This document shows, one piece after another, positions 45,015 through 56,937 of a DNA stretch of 64,000 nucleotides (positions are counted from its first letter, which is position 1; each line of letters begins with the position of its first letter). Source of the stretch: Thermothelomyces thermophilus ATCC 42464 (Eukaryota > Ascomycota > Sordariomycetes > Sordariales > Chaetomiaceae). The notes under the pieces were generated by a model. That model was not told where the DNA came from. It was given only the letters and a program-made list of their open reading frames with translations, and made no database searches. The stretch covers positions 2,728,001 to 2,792,000 of the forward strand of contig NC_016473.1 in assembly GCF_000226095.1 (NCBI RefSeq), read 5' to 3'. Both the position numbers and the translations under genes were made by a program.

Positions 45015-47421
45015 CTAAACGACAGTCTCATCAGGGTACTTGTGCGCAAACATACCCAAGGCCTTCATGGGGAATGTGAACTTGTAGTTGGGGTACGAGA
45101 TCATGCAGCTCTTGTTGAAGACGCCCTCGATCGCCTCCTGCAGCCACTCGCCGTTAGGCTGCTGGCGCTCCATGAGAAGCTTGATGCCCTTCATGATGGG
45201 CTTCTTGTCGGGGTAGTTGGCCTTCATCAGGCCAATCAGAGCCCAGGCCGTCATCACTACTTGTGAGCCCGTGGGGTGCTCGACGTATTCCCCTGTTTCA
45301 CATGCCTATTGATATTATCGTTAGTTAGCTTGGGCTGCATCCTAGAGGGGGTGTATGATGGAGAGGGAAATGGTTCTCACTCTGTAGTGTTCTGACCAGC
45401 CGCCGTCTTCTCGCTGTTTCGAAATGAGGAAATCGCAGCCACGCTTGGCGTGGGAACTATTTTCGTAGGTCTCCCCGATGCTGGCGAGGCTCTCGAGGGC
45501 GAACATGGTCGCGTAGGTGAAGCAGATGCCCCAGCTGCCGTACCACCCACCGTGCGGCCGTTGGTTGGTCTTGATCCAGGCCACGGCGCGCTCGATGAAG
45601 CGCTCAATCTCGCGGGCACGGTACTCGGGCCAGTGCTTATGGAAGAGGGAGAGTGCGGTCACAACGGCGGTCGTGCACTCGGGGTATTCGTACTCAACCA
45701 TGATCCTGCCGAAGACTTCGGCAGCGTTGAGCATCTCCATCCAGGGCCCCGCGCGCGGCGGCTCGTAGGACGAGCAGCTACCGTTAGGATTCTGGTAGGT
45801 GAGGAGGGTGTCGATGGCATCAAAGATGCGTTGGTCGTCGATCAGCGTTGGAAAGCCGGGGGTCTTTTGCAGGATAATGACGGACTTCAGGGCTTCGGAG
45901 ACACAGTCGCTCACGGCGTATCCTTGATCCTTGTTGCTGAACGCCCAAGCGCCCTTGCGCTGCTGGCGGTAGCACTTGTCTTGGTCCTCTACGTTGTCAC
46001 GAATTTGTTGATCGTCGAGGAACTCGAGCGCCTTGAGCAGCATGGGCCTCCAGCGCGGGTCCTCGGTCAAGCCCGCGTCCATGATGGCCTGGATGGCGAA
46101 TGCCGTATCCCAGCACTGCACCCCGTTGGTGCCGTTGGCGAGAAGACCCTCGTCCTTCACCCAGAGGAACTCGTCCGAGCGTTCTTGGTGCCTGCGCACG
46201 GCATACGAGTCCGGCCCATCACGCGCGTAGAGGCAGACAAGATTCATAGGACCGGATACGGTGGCAAGGTCCAAGTGGTCTGTGTTCTTGTTCTCCATCT
46301 CAATCAACTTCATAACCCAATCCTCGGCCCTGTCGACGAGGGGCTTGACTCGGAAGTAAGGCCTCCAAATGTTGGCGAGGAACCAATTGATCATGTTCAG
46401 CAACCAGGACTTGGGATGGTAGTTGTCTCTCGGGTGGATTGTGTTGCGGTGTGCTGCCCAGTTGATCTTGTCCCAGTCCTCGACGAAAAGTTCCTTGCGA
46501 AGTGAGCGGATGACGTCGGTCTCCTCGGCCGTCCATCGCCTGGACCAAAGGTAGCTCATGGGCAAGAAGACCATTCGGATGTGAATCCACCATCTCCACG
46601 GCGCAAAGGGGACCCAGTCGGGAAGAAGCCACAGCTCGGGAGGCACAGGGTTGACAATGTCCCAGTGGGCAACTCCTAGGACCGCGAGCCACCACTTTGC
46701 CCAATGCGGCGCATGGGTTGCACCCCCCAGCTTGTGCAGCGTAGCGCGGGCTTTCACCATCTTGGGGTGATCAGCATCCACGCCGACCAGCCGCAGCACT
46801 GTGTAGTTGAGAGCCGTTCCGAACACGGAGGTCTCGCCTTCGATGTGCAGACCCCAGCCACCATCCTCCGGATGCGCACGGGCAAACAGGTAATTCTTGA
46901 TCTCGGTGGCGTAGTACCAGGGAATCGGCGTCTTGGTCACGTACCACGAGATGACGATGCAGGGGAGGAGGAACATGGGACCGCCATACTCGCACCCCCA
47001 GTGGCCGCTGGGCAGCTGGAGCTTCTCAAAGAACTCGAGGCCGTTTCGGACGGCGTCGAGTGGCTTCTTGGGCTTCGGAAGATCTGGGAGATCCTAGCAG
47101 ACGTTACGAGTTAGTACCCCTCGGAACACGACGGCAAGCGGACGACGCGCTCACCAGCGGCAGGCCCAAGAAGTACTTGTCGGCGTAGGTTTGCGGCCAG
47201 GCCTTGGCGGCTTCGTCGTCCTCCAGATAGCGCCAGGTGTGTCTGCCGTGATCATCTCGCAGGCGCCATCGTGAGTAATCGGTCTTCTCTTCGAGCGCCG
47301 GCCGCTGCTTCTTGACTGCGTGGTCTGGATCACCAGCGTTGCTGGATCGTTTTCTGGTCGAGCCCTGTTCGAGGAGCGGCTCTGTATCGGCCGTTGCACC
47401 GTTGGCCTTTCTTCGTGCCAT
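45015..47421 (-). CDS. erg7: Lanosterol synthase (oxidosqualene cyclase)
   Basis: Exons 47421-47155, 47093-45381 and 45305-45015 (introns 61 and 75 bp) give 756 residues. It cyclises 2,3-oxidosqualene to lanosterol at the ER/lipid-droplet membrane, the branch point to ergosterol. The catalytic Asp485 lies in VSDCVSEAL, the fungal counterpart of DCTAE. Several QW repeats are visible ([65 protein letters not shown]). The N-terminus is basic and disordered (ARRKANG...KRSSNAG). Divergent from SPO11 with a 533-bp gap. Confidence 0.96.
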
Positions 47422-47954
47422 TTTCCAACAGCTACTCACTGCTAGGAATGTTGGCCGCAGGGTTAAGGAGAGTGGAAAGCTCGTGAGCTTTCATATGCTT
47501 TTTGTCCTTGGGTCGCATATCCCGAACGAGGAGATCTCTCGTCGGAGGCAATCCGTGCTCTGCAACTTAATTCGCCAATCAGATCGGACGGACCATGCCC
47601 CCAATCATCCGTTCGGATCACTTCCGACCCCTGCCGATCGGCCTGGGCAAAAACCGACGCGAGGCCCTGGAGCTCAGGCAAACTAGTCTAGGCTACTTGA
47701 TCCTGACAATGGAAGGAATGATCATGGATGAGAGAGGGATTTGAGGTGTACTTGCCGCAAGTAATTGATTCGAGAAATTTCTGCCTGCTTTAATGCACAC
47801 GCATCATTTGATTTGACGTAGCATAAACCTTCGCTTACGGAGTACACAGTAACCCTCCCACCGAGCAACAGCTGCGGACTACCCTGCTCTTCAACACGAC
47901 TGATTATTTGACCCGACTTACAAGTACGACGTTGCCAAAAACGGAAGCACAAGG
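47422..47954. other. Divergent promoter region ERG7/SPO11
   Basis: 533 bp shared by a constitutive sterol gene and a meiotic gene. No gene recognised. Confidence 0.45.
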
Positions 47955-49699
47955 ATGCTCTCGGCATCAAGGGCTCAACAGAAACCCGCCAACAACACCC
48001 ACATCCCGCACCCCCATTCCAGACAACCCTCGTCGGTATCGTTTGCCGCGGAATCCGATTTAGTACAGATTCCTTTCGGGTCCCGAACCTCCGCGCTCTC
48101 GCGGATTGAGGAATTGCTGGAGTCGATCGTAGACGCAATCACCCATGACAACGAGCTCACCATCCCTTATGAAACTGTTCGCTCTTCTCAAAACGGGGCC
48201 GAATTTGAGCCCCAATTTGGATCCGATCGCGTGGCAAATGTCGTCAGATTTCCTGGGCGGACAATACAAGAGGTCAAAAAGTTTGGTACGAGGTAACGAT
48301 GTTCAGTACGCTGCAAGCCACGTGCGCTAACTTTTCTCCCCGTCGTTCTAGAGGCCCTCTTCCGCATCATTGAGATGTCACACGAGGCCCTCCTGTCAGG
48401 AAAGTTGATTACAAAGAGGTGATGTCTCTTGTTCCCTCTCTCTTGGTCTTGCTGGCTCACCACAGCGTGAGCGCTGTATAGGAATATTTACTACCAAAAC
48501 CCCGAGCTATTCAAATCGCAAAGCGCGGTCGATGACATGGTTGATAACCTCGCCTTTACTTTAGGTGTTGGTAGGGAAGATTTGAACATTGTGAGTAGAT
48601 TAGCGCATGTGCTGCCCTGGTCTCTTGTCCCGAGACGTTGCTAATGTATTCTAGGTGGCAACAGCCAAGGGCCTCATTTCCGGGCCGATTGACCTCATAC
48701 TCCGTGACGGATCCATCCACAGCTGCGATTCAGCAAGTGATACGGTGCGTATCCAGCATAAGGAGGCGGGTGTGCGCGGCTGATTGTAACAGGGGATACT
48801 GTTACCATCGGTCAACCTGATAACCAAGATCAACTTTGGCCTCATACGATGGGTCTTAGTTATTGAAAAAGAGGTATGGTAACTCAGTCGGCCAGCCATG
48901 ACCGTGTTGCACTATTGGCTAATGACGCAAGGCAACATTTCGGACGCTGGCTGCTGCAAAGTACTCCCGCACGTCTCGCGCAGGACAAGGGATTCTTCTG
49001 ACAGTAAGCCGATGCACGGCCAAGGTCGTTCAAATATCACTGGGACTGACTGGATGTTCAACAGGCAAAGGGATATCCAGATCTCGCAACTAGGCGTTTC
49101 CTATTTCTTCTTCATAGCGTTCGACCAGAGCTCAGTTTATTCGCCCTGGTTGACTTCGATCCCCATGGGATTGCCATTATGCGGACGTACAAGCATGGGA
49201 GCCAGCGCCTGGAGCATGAGCAGAACGCAGCAGTACCGTGTCTACAGTGGCTTGGCCTTCACAGTGGGGACGTTATAATGAACTTGCCCGCAAAGTACCC
49301 TTCAGCATGCGACAGCATCCAGAATCAGGACAGCCAACAGCCTGCGAGTCAAGAATCTGCAGAGTACTTAATCTCCGGTGGGTCGACTCCTCCACCACAT
49401 GCAGTCTTACGTAGCTAAATTCATAGTAAGATTCGCGAAGAGAGAAACCGATGAAGAGAGCCAGACATAGCAAAGAGCAGGAATCAAGCGAATCAATCAT
49501 CCCCCTAACCGAACGAGACAGGAAGAAAGCAGTCCAAGTAATGCGTGAGATCTGGAACCCGGGGAACATGACCGAGGAGGGGGCCGACCAGGTGAGGGAA
49601 TTGCAGCGCATGTTGATGTTGAATGTCAAGGCCGAAATACAAGCCGTGGACAGCTACGGCGACATCGCTAATTGGTTGGACGGGAAGCTGAGCGTGTAA
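47955..49699 (+). CDS. spo11: SPO11, meiotic double-strand-break transesterase
   Basis: Eight exons: 47955-48285, 48352-48418, 48482-48590, 48655-48744, 48793-48873, 48932-49003, 49065-49377 and 49431-49699. They give 443 residues. The topoisomerase VI A-like enzyme cleaves DNA through a tyrosyl linkage to start meiotic recombination. Seen: the catalytic region NIYYQNPELF with Tyr137 as likely nucleophile; the ATAKGLISGPIDLIL 5Y-CAP/Toprim entry; metal-binding Glu in VIEKEATF (224-226); and the D280-x-D282 pair in VDFDPHGIAI. The last intron (49378-49430) was placed by frame and gives DSREEKPMKRARH; its acceptor TAAG is the least certain. The C-terminus LTERDRKKAVQVMREIW is conserved. All active-site residues are present, so the gene looks functional. 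Confidence 0.93.
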
Positions 49700-50283
49700 T
49701 TAGTTTTCGTCCGTGACAGCAGGCCTACTTCTCATAGCCGTAACCTTGACTAAATATACGGCCTTTCTACATCCCGGTTCACCTCGAGAATGACGCACCA
49801 GTTAAGACGCATATCTTGCCTAGGACGGCTCGGTCGCAAACTCGGTGCTACAGCACGTCGCTGGTGCTGCAGATCTGGTCAGACGTGTGACAAAGGGGCC
49901 GGCGTCAGGTGAGAGAAGCATTACAGTCACATAGTCAGTTGCATAACATACATTTTCACTACGTTCTATCACTCGAAAAGAAAAAAAGTTAACAATTCTT
50001 CCCTGAAGTTGATTTGAGAACTTGTATCCGTAATTGCGCCTCCCTGGTTGGGATATTAATTTAAAAGAGCCTTCTTAAGGGGGTACAGTGCGGAGAGGGC
50101 ATAGAGAACGCCGCACTGTTTGGGCGAAAACTCGACCGCCAAAAATTTCAAGTGGCCGTGATATCAGTTTTAGGCCAGATCCTCACTTGGCACTGTTCAA
50201 TAACTGTGAGAAACACAAAAGCAGAAAAACGTCAGGGTCAAATTTCTCTCACTTCTTAATAAAGACATTCACCGACCAACACA
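49700..50283. other. Gap SPO11/YAR1-like
   Basis: 584 bp, A+T-richer, same-strand spacer holding the SPO11 3' end and the next promoter. No gene recognised. Confidence 0.45.
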
Positions 50284-51128
50284 ATGGCGCCTCAGTTAAG
50301 CGAAGACGAAATTGATGACCTTCTATATGCAGCTCGAACGGGCGACAAGGATGAGCTCACAGGTCTGCTGTCGTCGCTGGCCGAGCGGGAAAAGGTGACT
50401 CCCGCCAAGCTTCTCATAAGCGCAAAGGACGAGGGGAAGTCGACATGCCTTCACATGGCCGCTGGGAATGGCCATGCCGGTAAGCGTCTATTTTCTCTTT
50501 GCCTCTTTTCTTGGCCTTTTATAATCCCCCCCTTCGGTTCTCTCATCATGTTACTTCTCATAAGTATTTTCATCAACCACTCTCCCAACTCGTCCAACGC
50601 CGTCCAATGACTGTATCCGTCCCGTCTTTTCTCTGACACATGCCTACCACACACACACATATAGACATCGTCGCCCTCCTGCTCAGCTATTTCCCGCCAG
50701 CAGCAGCGGCGGCGGCGGCGGAGGATGAGGAGAAGAGGAAGCAGAAGCAGGCCTTTCTGGACGCGCCCAACGAGTACGGTAACACGGGCCTGCACTGGGC
50801 GGCGCTGGGCGGGCACCTGGCGGTCGTGAAGCTGCTGGTCGAGCACGGGGCGTCGGTCGCGCTGGCCAACGATAAGAACTACGTGCCGCTGGACTTGGCC
50901 AGCTTCGGGGACAAGTTTGACGTGGTCGACTACTTCCTCTCCCAGAGCGGCGGGATCGAAGGGGAGAACGCCGCGGTGGGCGGGCTGGAAGGCGACATGG
51001 AAGGGGTGTCGGTGGAAGGAGGGGAGGGGGAGGAACAAGTTGGAGTGGAAGGGGAAGAGAAGGGAAAGGGGAAAGGGAAAGGGAAAGAAACTGACAAGGA
51101 GGTGGAGGAAGGAGGGAAGTCAGGTTAA
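50284..51128 (+). CDS. yar1: YAR1-like ankyrin-repeat protein
   Basis: Exons 50284-50479 and 50665-51128 with a 185-bp intron ending in a CA repeat give 219 residues. Yeast Yar1 is a small ankyrin protein that chaperones ribosomal protein uS3 (Rps3) until it joins pre-40S subunits. Seen: an N-terminal helix (EDEIDDLLYAARTGDKDELT), repeats around TCLHMAAGNGHADIVALLL and GNTGLHWAALGGHLAVVKLL, and a third around NKNYVPLDLASFG (residue numbers about 50-155). A polyalanine/acidic insert interrupts the second repeat, and a very charged G/E/K tail (about 160-219) follows. The assignment to YAR1 rather than a generic ankyrin protein rests on size and N-terminus. Convergent with NTM1, 112 bp apart. 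Confidence 0.8.
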
Positions 51129-51240
51129 AAAGAAAATGTGTGATGCAGGTCATGGTCATGATGAGTTTAATTCATATTATGTGGGCAGCAAAACAGCGAT
51201 GCAAAGGGTTGGTTGGGTCTTTTTGAAAGGCGGGTGACTT

Positions 51241-52135
<895 letters not shown>

Positions 52136-53082
52136 GGGCGTAGTGCGAAGTACCCGGTGCGGACGGTGCACACTGCAAATGTTGAGGGCTGGTGTGATGG
52201 GGTAATTACAAACCGAGAGAGAAGGTTATGCAGCTTTAAAATGGGTTCCGCTCTTACCAGAGATCGTCCAATTAACGGCAGAAAGTAGGGTTAGGGTCCT
52301 GTGTTTCAGCTTCAAGTTCTCTTTTCAACGTCCCTTTGTTACAGCACATACGTCCGTACTTACTACTTCGACTAGCGAGGTAGGTCAGGCATGTATTGAT
52401 TACATAAATCAGGTGCCCTAATTAGGTGTCTATGTATGTGCTCGTGATCCGTACACTCGAGTCGCACCTGCCTCCTCTGCACACAATGTAATGCTGGCTG
52501 CTAATAAATCCTTGTAGCGCATGCCTAGTATTGCCCATGTAACGAATTCCTTTGCCTCCAACAATTAATAACTACAGCTTCTGAGCTGCAACTAATAGAC
52601 TTCGCCATGGCCGCACAACAAGACATCCTTGTTTCTCTTACCCGATCAGTGACCCCAATTACGACTTAGGATTGCCTATGAATCACAGATTATATGTTCT
52701 GAGAAACTTGATCAGGCGAGTTTACTTTCCAGTTTTCATTTCTGGGATGTGACGTTTGAGCAATATCGATCTTGAGCACAGCGAACTTGAGGTGACGGCA
52801 AATATTAATTATTACGCCGCGTGGAAGCTATGCGACCCTGATGCAAACCGTCTCATCCAGACTCTCCGATTCGAAGGCAACCCATACCGGTACATGGCAT
52901 ATTCGTCAACTGCAGAAATTTTTCGGCATGATTATGTCAAGTCTCCCCGAGAATGTTCAGGAGCTCTTTTCTTTCCCTTCCTCGGCTTCCCGTGTCGGGC
53001 TTCCACGAATTTCGTCCCGGGCCTAATTATTAACTATTAATTAACTTCTGCCAACAACCTGTCTCCCGTAACAACCCCTTTC
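52136..53082. other. Divergent gap NTM1/zipper-protein gene
   Basis: 947 bp, A+T-richer. It contains ACCCTAACCCTA (52286-52297, read on the minus strand). An open frame at 52756-53040 has no conserved-looking sequence and I do not call it. Confidence 0.45.
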
Positions 53083-53856
53083 ATGGTGGCTGTGCCACAC
53101 AACTGTTCCAACATGGAGGACATGACGGAGAACACCAGTATCGACTGCAAGTTCGAAGCGCTGAAAAGGGAGAACGAGGATTTGAGGTGGGAGAATGCGG
53201 CGCTCAGGGAAGAGACGGCCAAACTCCGAGCCTCGACCCATCAGTTGCGCTTTTCCAGCTTACAACGATGGACCTCCTCTTCTACCGTACCTTCCTCAGC
53301 ATTGACCGAGAAGTCGTACATGAAGCCTACAAGAGCCTCTCGTTTCCGGCAGGCCGCGGGGGGCCCGGGCAACGGTTCCGATAATAGTGCCCGCCACGCC
53401 GGGATTACTACGAAGCGAACACCTAGCTGCAGTGTATCCCCAGCCGCCAGAGGAAAGCAACAGAGACGACAGGCCGAGCTGGACCAAGACACCTACAAAG
53501 GTGAAAGCGAAGTTAGCGCGTCGGTGCCTCGCTACATGAAGCCCACCGCCGCCAGCCATCTGAAAAGGTGTGGTCCTCAGCCACCACCTCGTGAGACTCC
53601 TCAGAATCGCAAGCAGCAGCAGCAGCGCCAGAAGCAGTCGCTTTTCAGAGGCCGCACGTCGCCCTCTGCGCTCGACCACCCTCTCTGGCAGAAACTGCAA
53701 AAGCGGACGAAACAGCCGGTGGTGGCCCGCGGCGGCCAAGATTCCGCTGCCGCATCGGCATCCCCATCATTACTTGCGTCATCGATAGGTAGCCGTGACA
53801 CGGTACTCGCTGGTTCGACCGTCGCCGAGAACTCCCCGGCATCTTCAACAACTTGA
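53083..53856 (+). CDS. Leucine-zipper protein of unknown function with repeated YMKPT motif
   Basis: One exon, 257 residues, not recognised. Near the N-terminus a perfect five-heptad leucine zipper runs from FEALKRENEDLRW (leucines spaced exactly seven apart, about residues 27-58), but there is no basic DNA-binding region before it, so it is not an ordinary bZIP. Two copies of a short motif follow, SYMKPTRASRFR and RYMKPTAASHLKR. The rest is disordered, basic and Q/S/P-rich (Q-rich NRKQQQQRQKQS). Some alternative frames are also open here, so the model is less secure than its neighbours. It may take part in a dimeric scaffold; that is inference. Confidence 0.6.
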   Translation: MVAVPHNCSNMEDMTENTSIDCKFEALKRENEDLRWENAALREETAKLRASTHQLRFSSLQRWTSSSTVPSSALTEKSYMKPTRASRFRQAAGGPGNGSDNSARHAGITTKRTPSCSVSPAARGKQQRRQAELDQDTYKGESEVSASVPRYMKPTAASHLKRCGPQPPPRETPQNRKQQQQRQKQSLFRGRTSPSALDHPLWQKLQKRTKQPVVARGGQDSAAASASPSLLASSIGSRDTVLAGSTVAENSPASSTT

Positions 53857-55096
53857 CATGCGCATGCGATGCTCAATTCGGAGGCATGGCGACGCCCTTT
53901 GTAGTCTTGCGTAAGACTTGATTTCTTGCCTTCGAGACAGATTCCCGACTTCCTGGGACTGATCGCTGTCACAAGCACACGACTTCGTGGCAAGTTCGGT
54001 CACTGCTTGCATAGCGGAACAGTTTTGCTGGACGGTGGCCTCGAGGAAAGAAACGAGGAACAACTAGTGAGTCAGTCTGTCTCTACGATCACTGGCTTGG
54101 ACAGATGCTAATGATCCATGGCATATAGGAATGATGTATCGCACAATTATACGCAGCCACATTAGAGACTACAATCAAGAGTATTCATAGACTATTACAG
54201 GACAAGCAGATGACTAGTGTTCCAGTGTTCCTTCTCCTTCAAGCACCTTGAACGAAGCCGTGTCCTACTCGGCTTCTAAGCTCCAGCTCTATCTCCAACC
54301 TTAACAGGCCATCAAAAAGTGACGGATGCGCACGCTCAGCTGAGGTGAATCATTATTAATTAGAGAGGGCTTCCGAAGAAGACGGCCAAACATATTGGCA
54401 GAGATTCAACTATACACACTTATCATTCAGGTGAGGATTTGTCCGTCAGAAATGTTGAGTGCGCCGATCCCAAAGAAAAAAAGTATTTATTATTATGGCA
54501 ATACGCCGAGCCCTAGAAAGCGCAATATTTATGCGACAACATTTGGAAGAGAGAACGAAGGTGTCAAAACATAATGATTAATAGCCAAGACTTTTGCTAG
54601 CAACACGCAGTATTAATCAACCAACTTGACACATCAAAGGCTTCTGAGACCCCGGCACTCACGGGGGAGAAGTCAGGTGAATGGCGATACTAAAGAATTG
54701 AAAAAGGCATCGGGTCAAGGGGAGCCTGAGTAAGAAGAGCACGGAGTACGAGCAACGAAGTTTCACATCTGGGTACAGCTATCGTAGCCCGCTCCCGGAA
54801 TTATCCCACCAGTAGGAAACTCGTCCGCAGATCCTTGACCAGAAGCATCCAGCTGGGTAAATCGCCTTAACAAGCTGTAATTATCAATACTTCGTGGCGG
54901 AACCTGGACTCTGGCTAAATCGCCTCCATCGTCCCTTGAGCCAAAATAATGAACATCCGCCAAAAATGCCACCTTATAGCCACCTCGAAACCCCAAGCTC
55001 AAGAAGGCCAATTGCTTGTTTCCGCCACACCGGATCCGAGGTCGCGCTGCCTTCTTTGTCGACATCTACAAGGGCGCTGCTCAAAACTTGTCGGCG
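53857..55096. other. 1.2-kb A+T-rich gap
   Basis: No convincing gene. Short frames on either strand look random. It separates the zipper-protein gene from the secreted hydrolase gene. Confidence 0.45.
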
Positions 55097-56606
55097 ATGA
55101 TGTCCCTCGCTCGCTGGGCAGCTGTTGCTGCTTCGTTGCTCCTGTTATCCCCTAGCACCCTCGCTGTTCCCACGCACGGAAATGGCAAGACGACGCGGGA
55201 TGCCGTCTCGCCTCGAGCAGACGACGACTGGCACTGGGTAGCCACATGGACATCCATGCCGCAGCTGGTCGAACCGAACAACATGCCTCCGGCACCCTTT
55301 GTATGTCTCTGAGTTCTTTTGCTCCCTTGAACGAGCACACCAGCAGGATGACGGAACTAAAAAAACAGCACAGACCGGCGGCGGTGCCGTGTTCAGGGAC
55401 GCCACCCTGCGCCAGACGGTTCACCTGTCCATCGGAGCCGAGCGCCTACGTCTGCAGATCAGCAACACCTTCGGCGGTAGCGACCTGCCCATTACCGCGG
55501 CCACCATCGCCCTGCCCCAGGGCGGCAAGGCTGGAGTGGCGGCCATCGATGCGTCCACTGTCAAACCGCTGACATTCAACAACGGCTCGTCCTCCATCAC
55601 CATCCCGCGAGGCGAGGTCGCCTACACGGACCCGATCGACTTTACCGTCTCCCCGCAGGCCAACATCGCCGTCTCGATCTACTCCCAGGCGGGCCAGTCG
55701 GGAAGCAGCATCACGGGACACCCGGGCAGCCGCACGACGTCGTGGATGCAGTCGGGCAACCACGTCGACGCAGCCAGTCTTTCCGGCTCCACCACGAAAC
55801 ACTGTAAGTGCACCAACTCGTAATCAGCCCCCTCCTTTATTTATATATTTAAAGCAAGACGACACGACACTGGTTAACATTGTGTTCCCTCACCTCCTCC
55901 TCTCCTCTTTTCCCTACAAACAGGGTACTTCCTCTCGGCCGTGGAAGTCTGGTCGCCACCGACGACGGGCGCGTTTGTGATCCTGGGCGATAGCATCACG
56001 GACGGGCGGGGCAGCACCGACGACGGCAACGACCGGTGGCCGGACCTGCTCCTGGCGCGCATGCAGGCCGCCGAGGGCGGCGGCAACCTGAGCCAGGTCG
56101 CCGTCGACAACCAGGCAGCGGGCGGCAACGCGGTGCTGTCCGGGGGGCTGGGGCCGACGCTGCTCTCGCGGTACCGGCGCGACGCGCTGCAGGTCGCCGG
56201 GGTGCGGTACGTCATGATCTTCGAGGGAGTCAACGACATCGGCAGCGGGCCGGCCGACGCCGGGTCGCAGGCCGGCATCGGCAGCCGGCTGCAGGACGCG
56301 TTCGCGCAGATCACGGCCGACTGCAAGGCCGCCGGCATCAAGACCATCGGGGCCACCATCACGCCCTTTGGCGGCAATGGGCAGCCGTACTCGAACCCCA
56401 CTAGGGAGCAGACGCGCGCCCAGGTAAACGAGTGGATTCTGAACAGCGGGACGTTCGACGCGACCGTCGACTTCGCCTCGCTGGTGGCGAACCCGGCCAT
56501 CGCGAGCCAGCTGGCGCCCCAGTATGACGGGGGCGATCATCTGCATCCGAACGTGGCGGGCTACAAAGCGATGGCGGACGGATTTCCCTTGGACGTCTTT
56601 GAATGA
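55097..56606 (+). CDS. Secreted GDSL/SGNH hydrolase
   Basis: Exons 55097-55300, 55374-55803 and 55924-56606 (introns 73 and 120 bp) give 438 residues. A signal peptide (ARWAAVAASLLLLSPSTLAV) is followed by an N-terminal beta-rich part (about residues 50-210, RQTVHLSIGAERLRLQISNT) that resembles the module found before fungal SGNH domains. The catalytic domain begins at FVILGDSITDG (Ser235), with GVNDIG as the third block and Asp416/His419 in GGDHLHPN as the acid and base. It should be an extracellular esterase or lipase; the substrate is not predictable. Two adjacent ATGs (55097, 55100) could start it. Convergent with the P450 gene. Confidence 0.9.
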
Positions 56607-56937
56607 GCGGAGGATGATGGAAGAAGGTGAAAGGGGGGAATAAGTTGTGGCAGCGAGGTGCCTGAGGGGTTGAAGGTAGTGGGAACGAGCATGGAAGCAG
56701 AAAGCCGTGATAATGGGTAGATCTAAACGAAAATTGAAGAGGAAAGGGAGCAAGAAGAATCAGGGAGTGGCTTGTTGGTCAACCGCGGTGATATTCTGAC
56801 GCATGCAGCTCTGCATCTAGCAATGCACTGGACTTGGCACTTCGGCTTCGAATGGAGGATGGGAAGGGCAAGACGATGCTACACACACGTCAGACGCTCT
56901 GATCTTAGCTTGGCCACGGGCCTGCTGGGGTTTACAC
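56607..56937. other. Convergent 3' gap hydrolase/P450
   Basis: 331 bp. It may include the true end of the P450 gene: another frame here encodes CPSHPPFEAEV (about 56835-56870, minus strand), like the usual P450 tail. Confidence 0.4.

Noticed and set aside
45450-46505. 351-codon open frame on the + strand
   Set aside because: Antisense shadow of ERG7, whose protein is fully conserved on the other strand.
52756-53040. 94-codon + strand frame before the zipper-protein gene
   Set aside because: Begins at a non-ATG codon, lacks conserved-looking sequence, and could not be joined to the next gene by a clear intron.
54763-55065. 100-codon minus-strand frame
   Set aside because: No recognisable motif or signal, and the region is otherwise non-coding.
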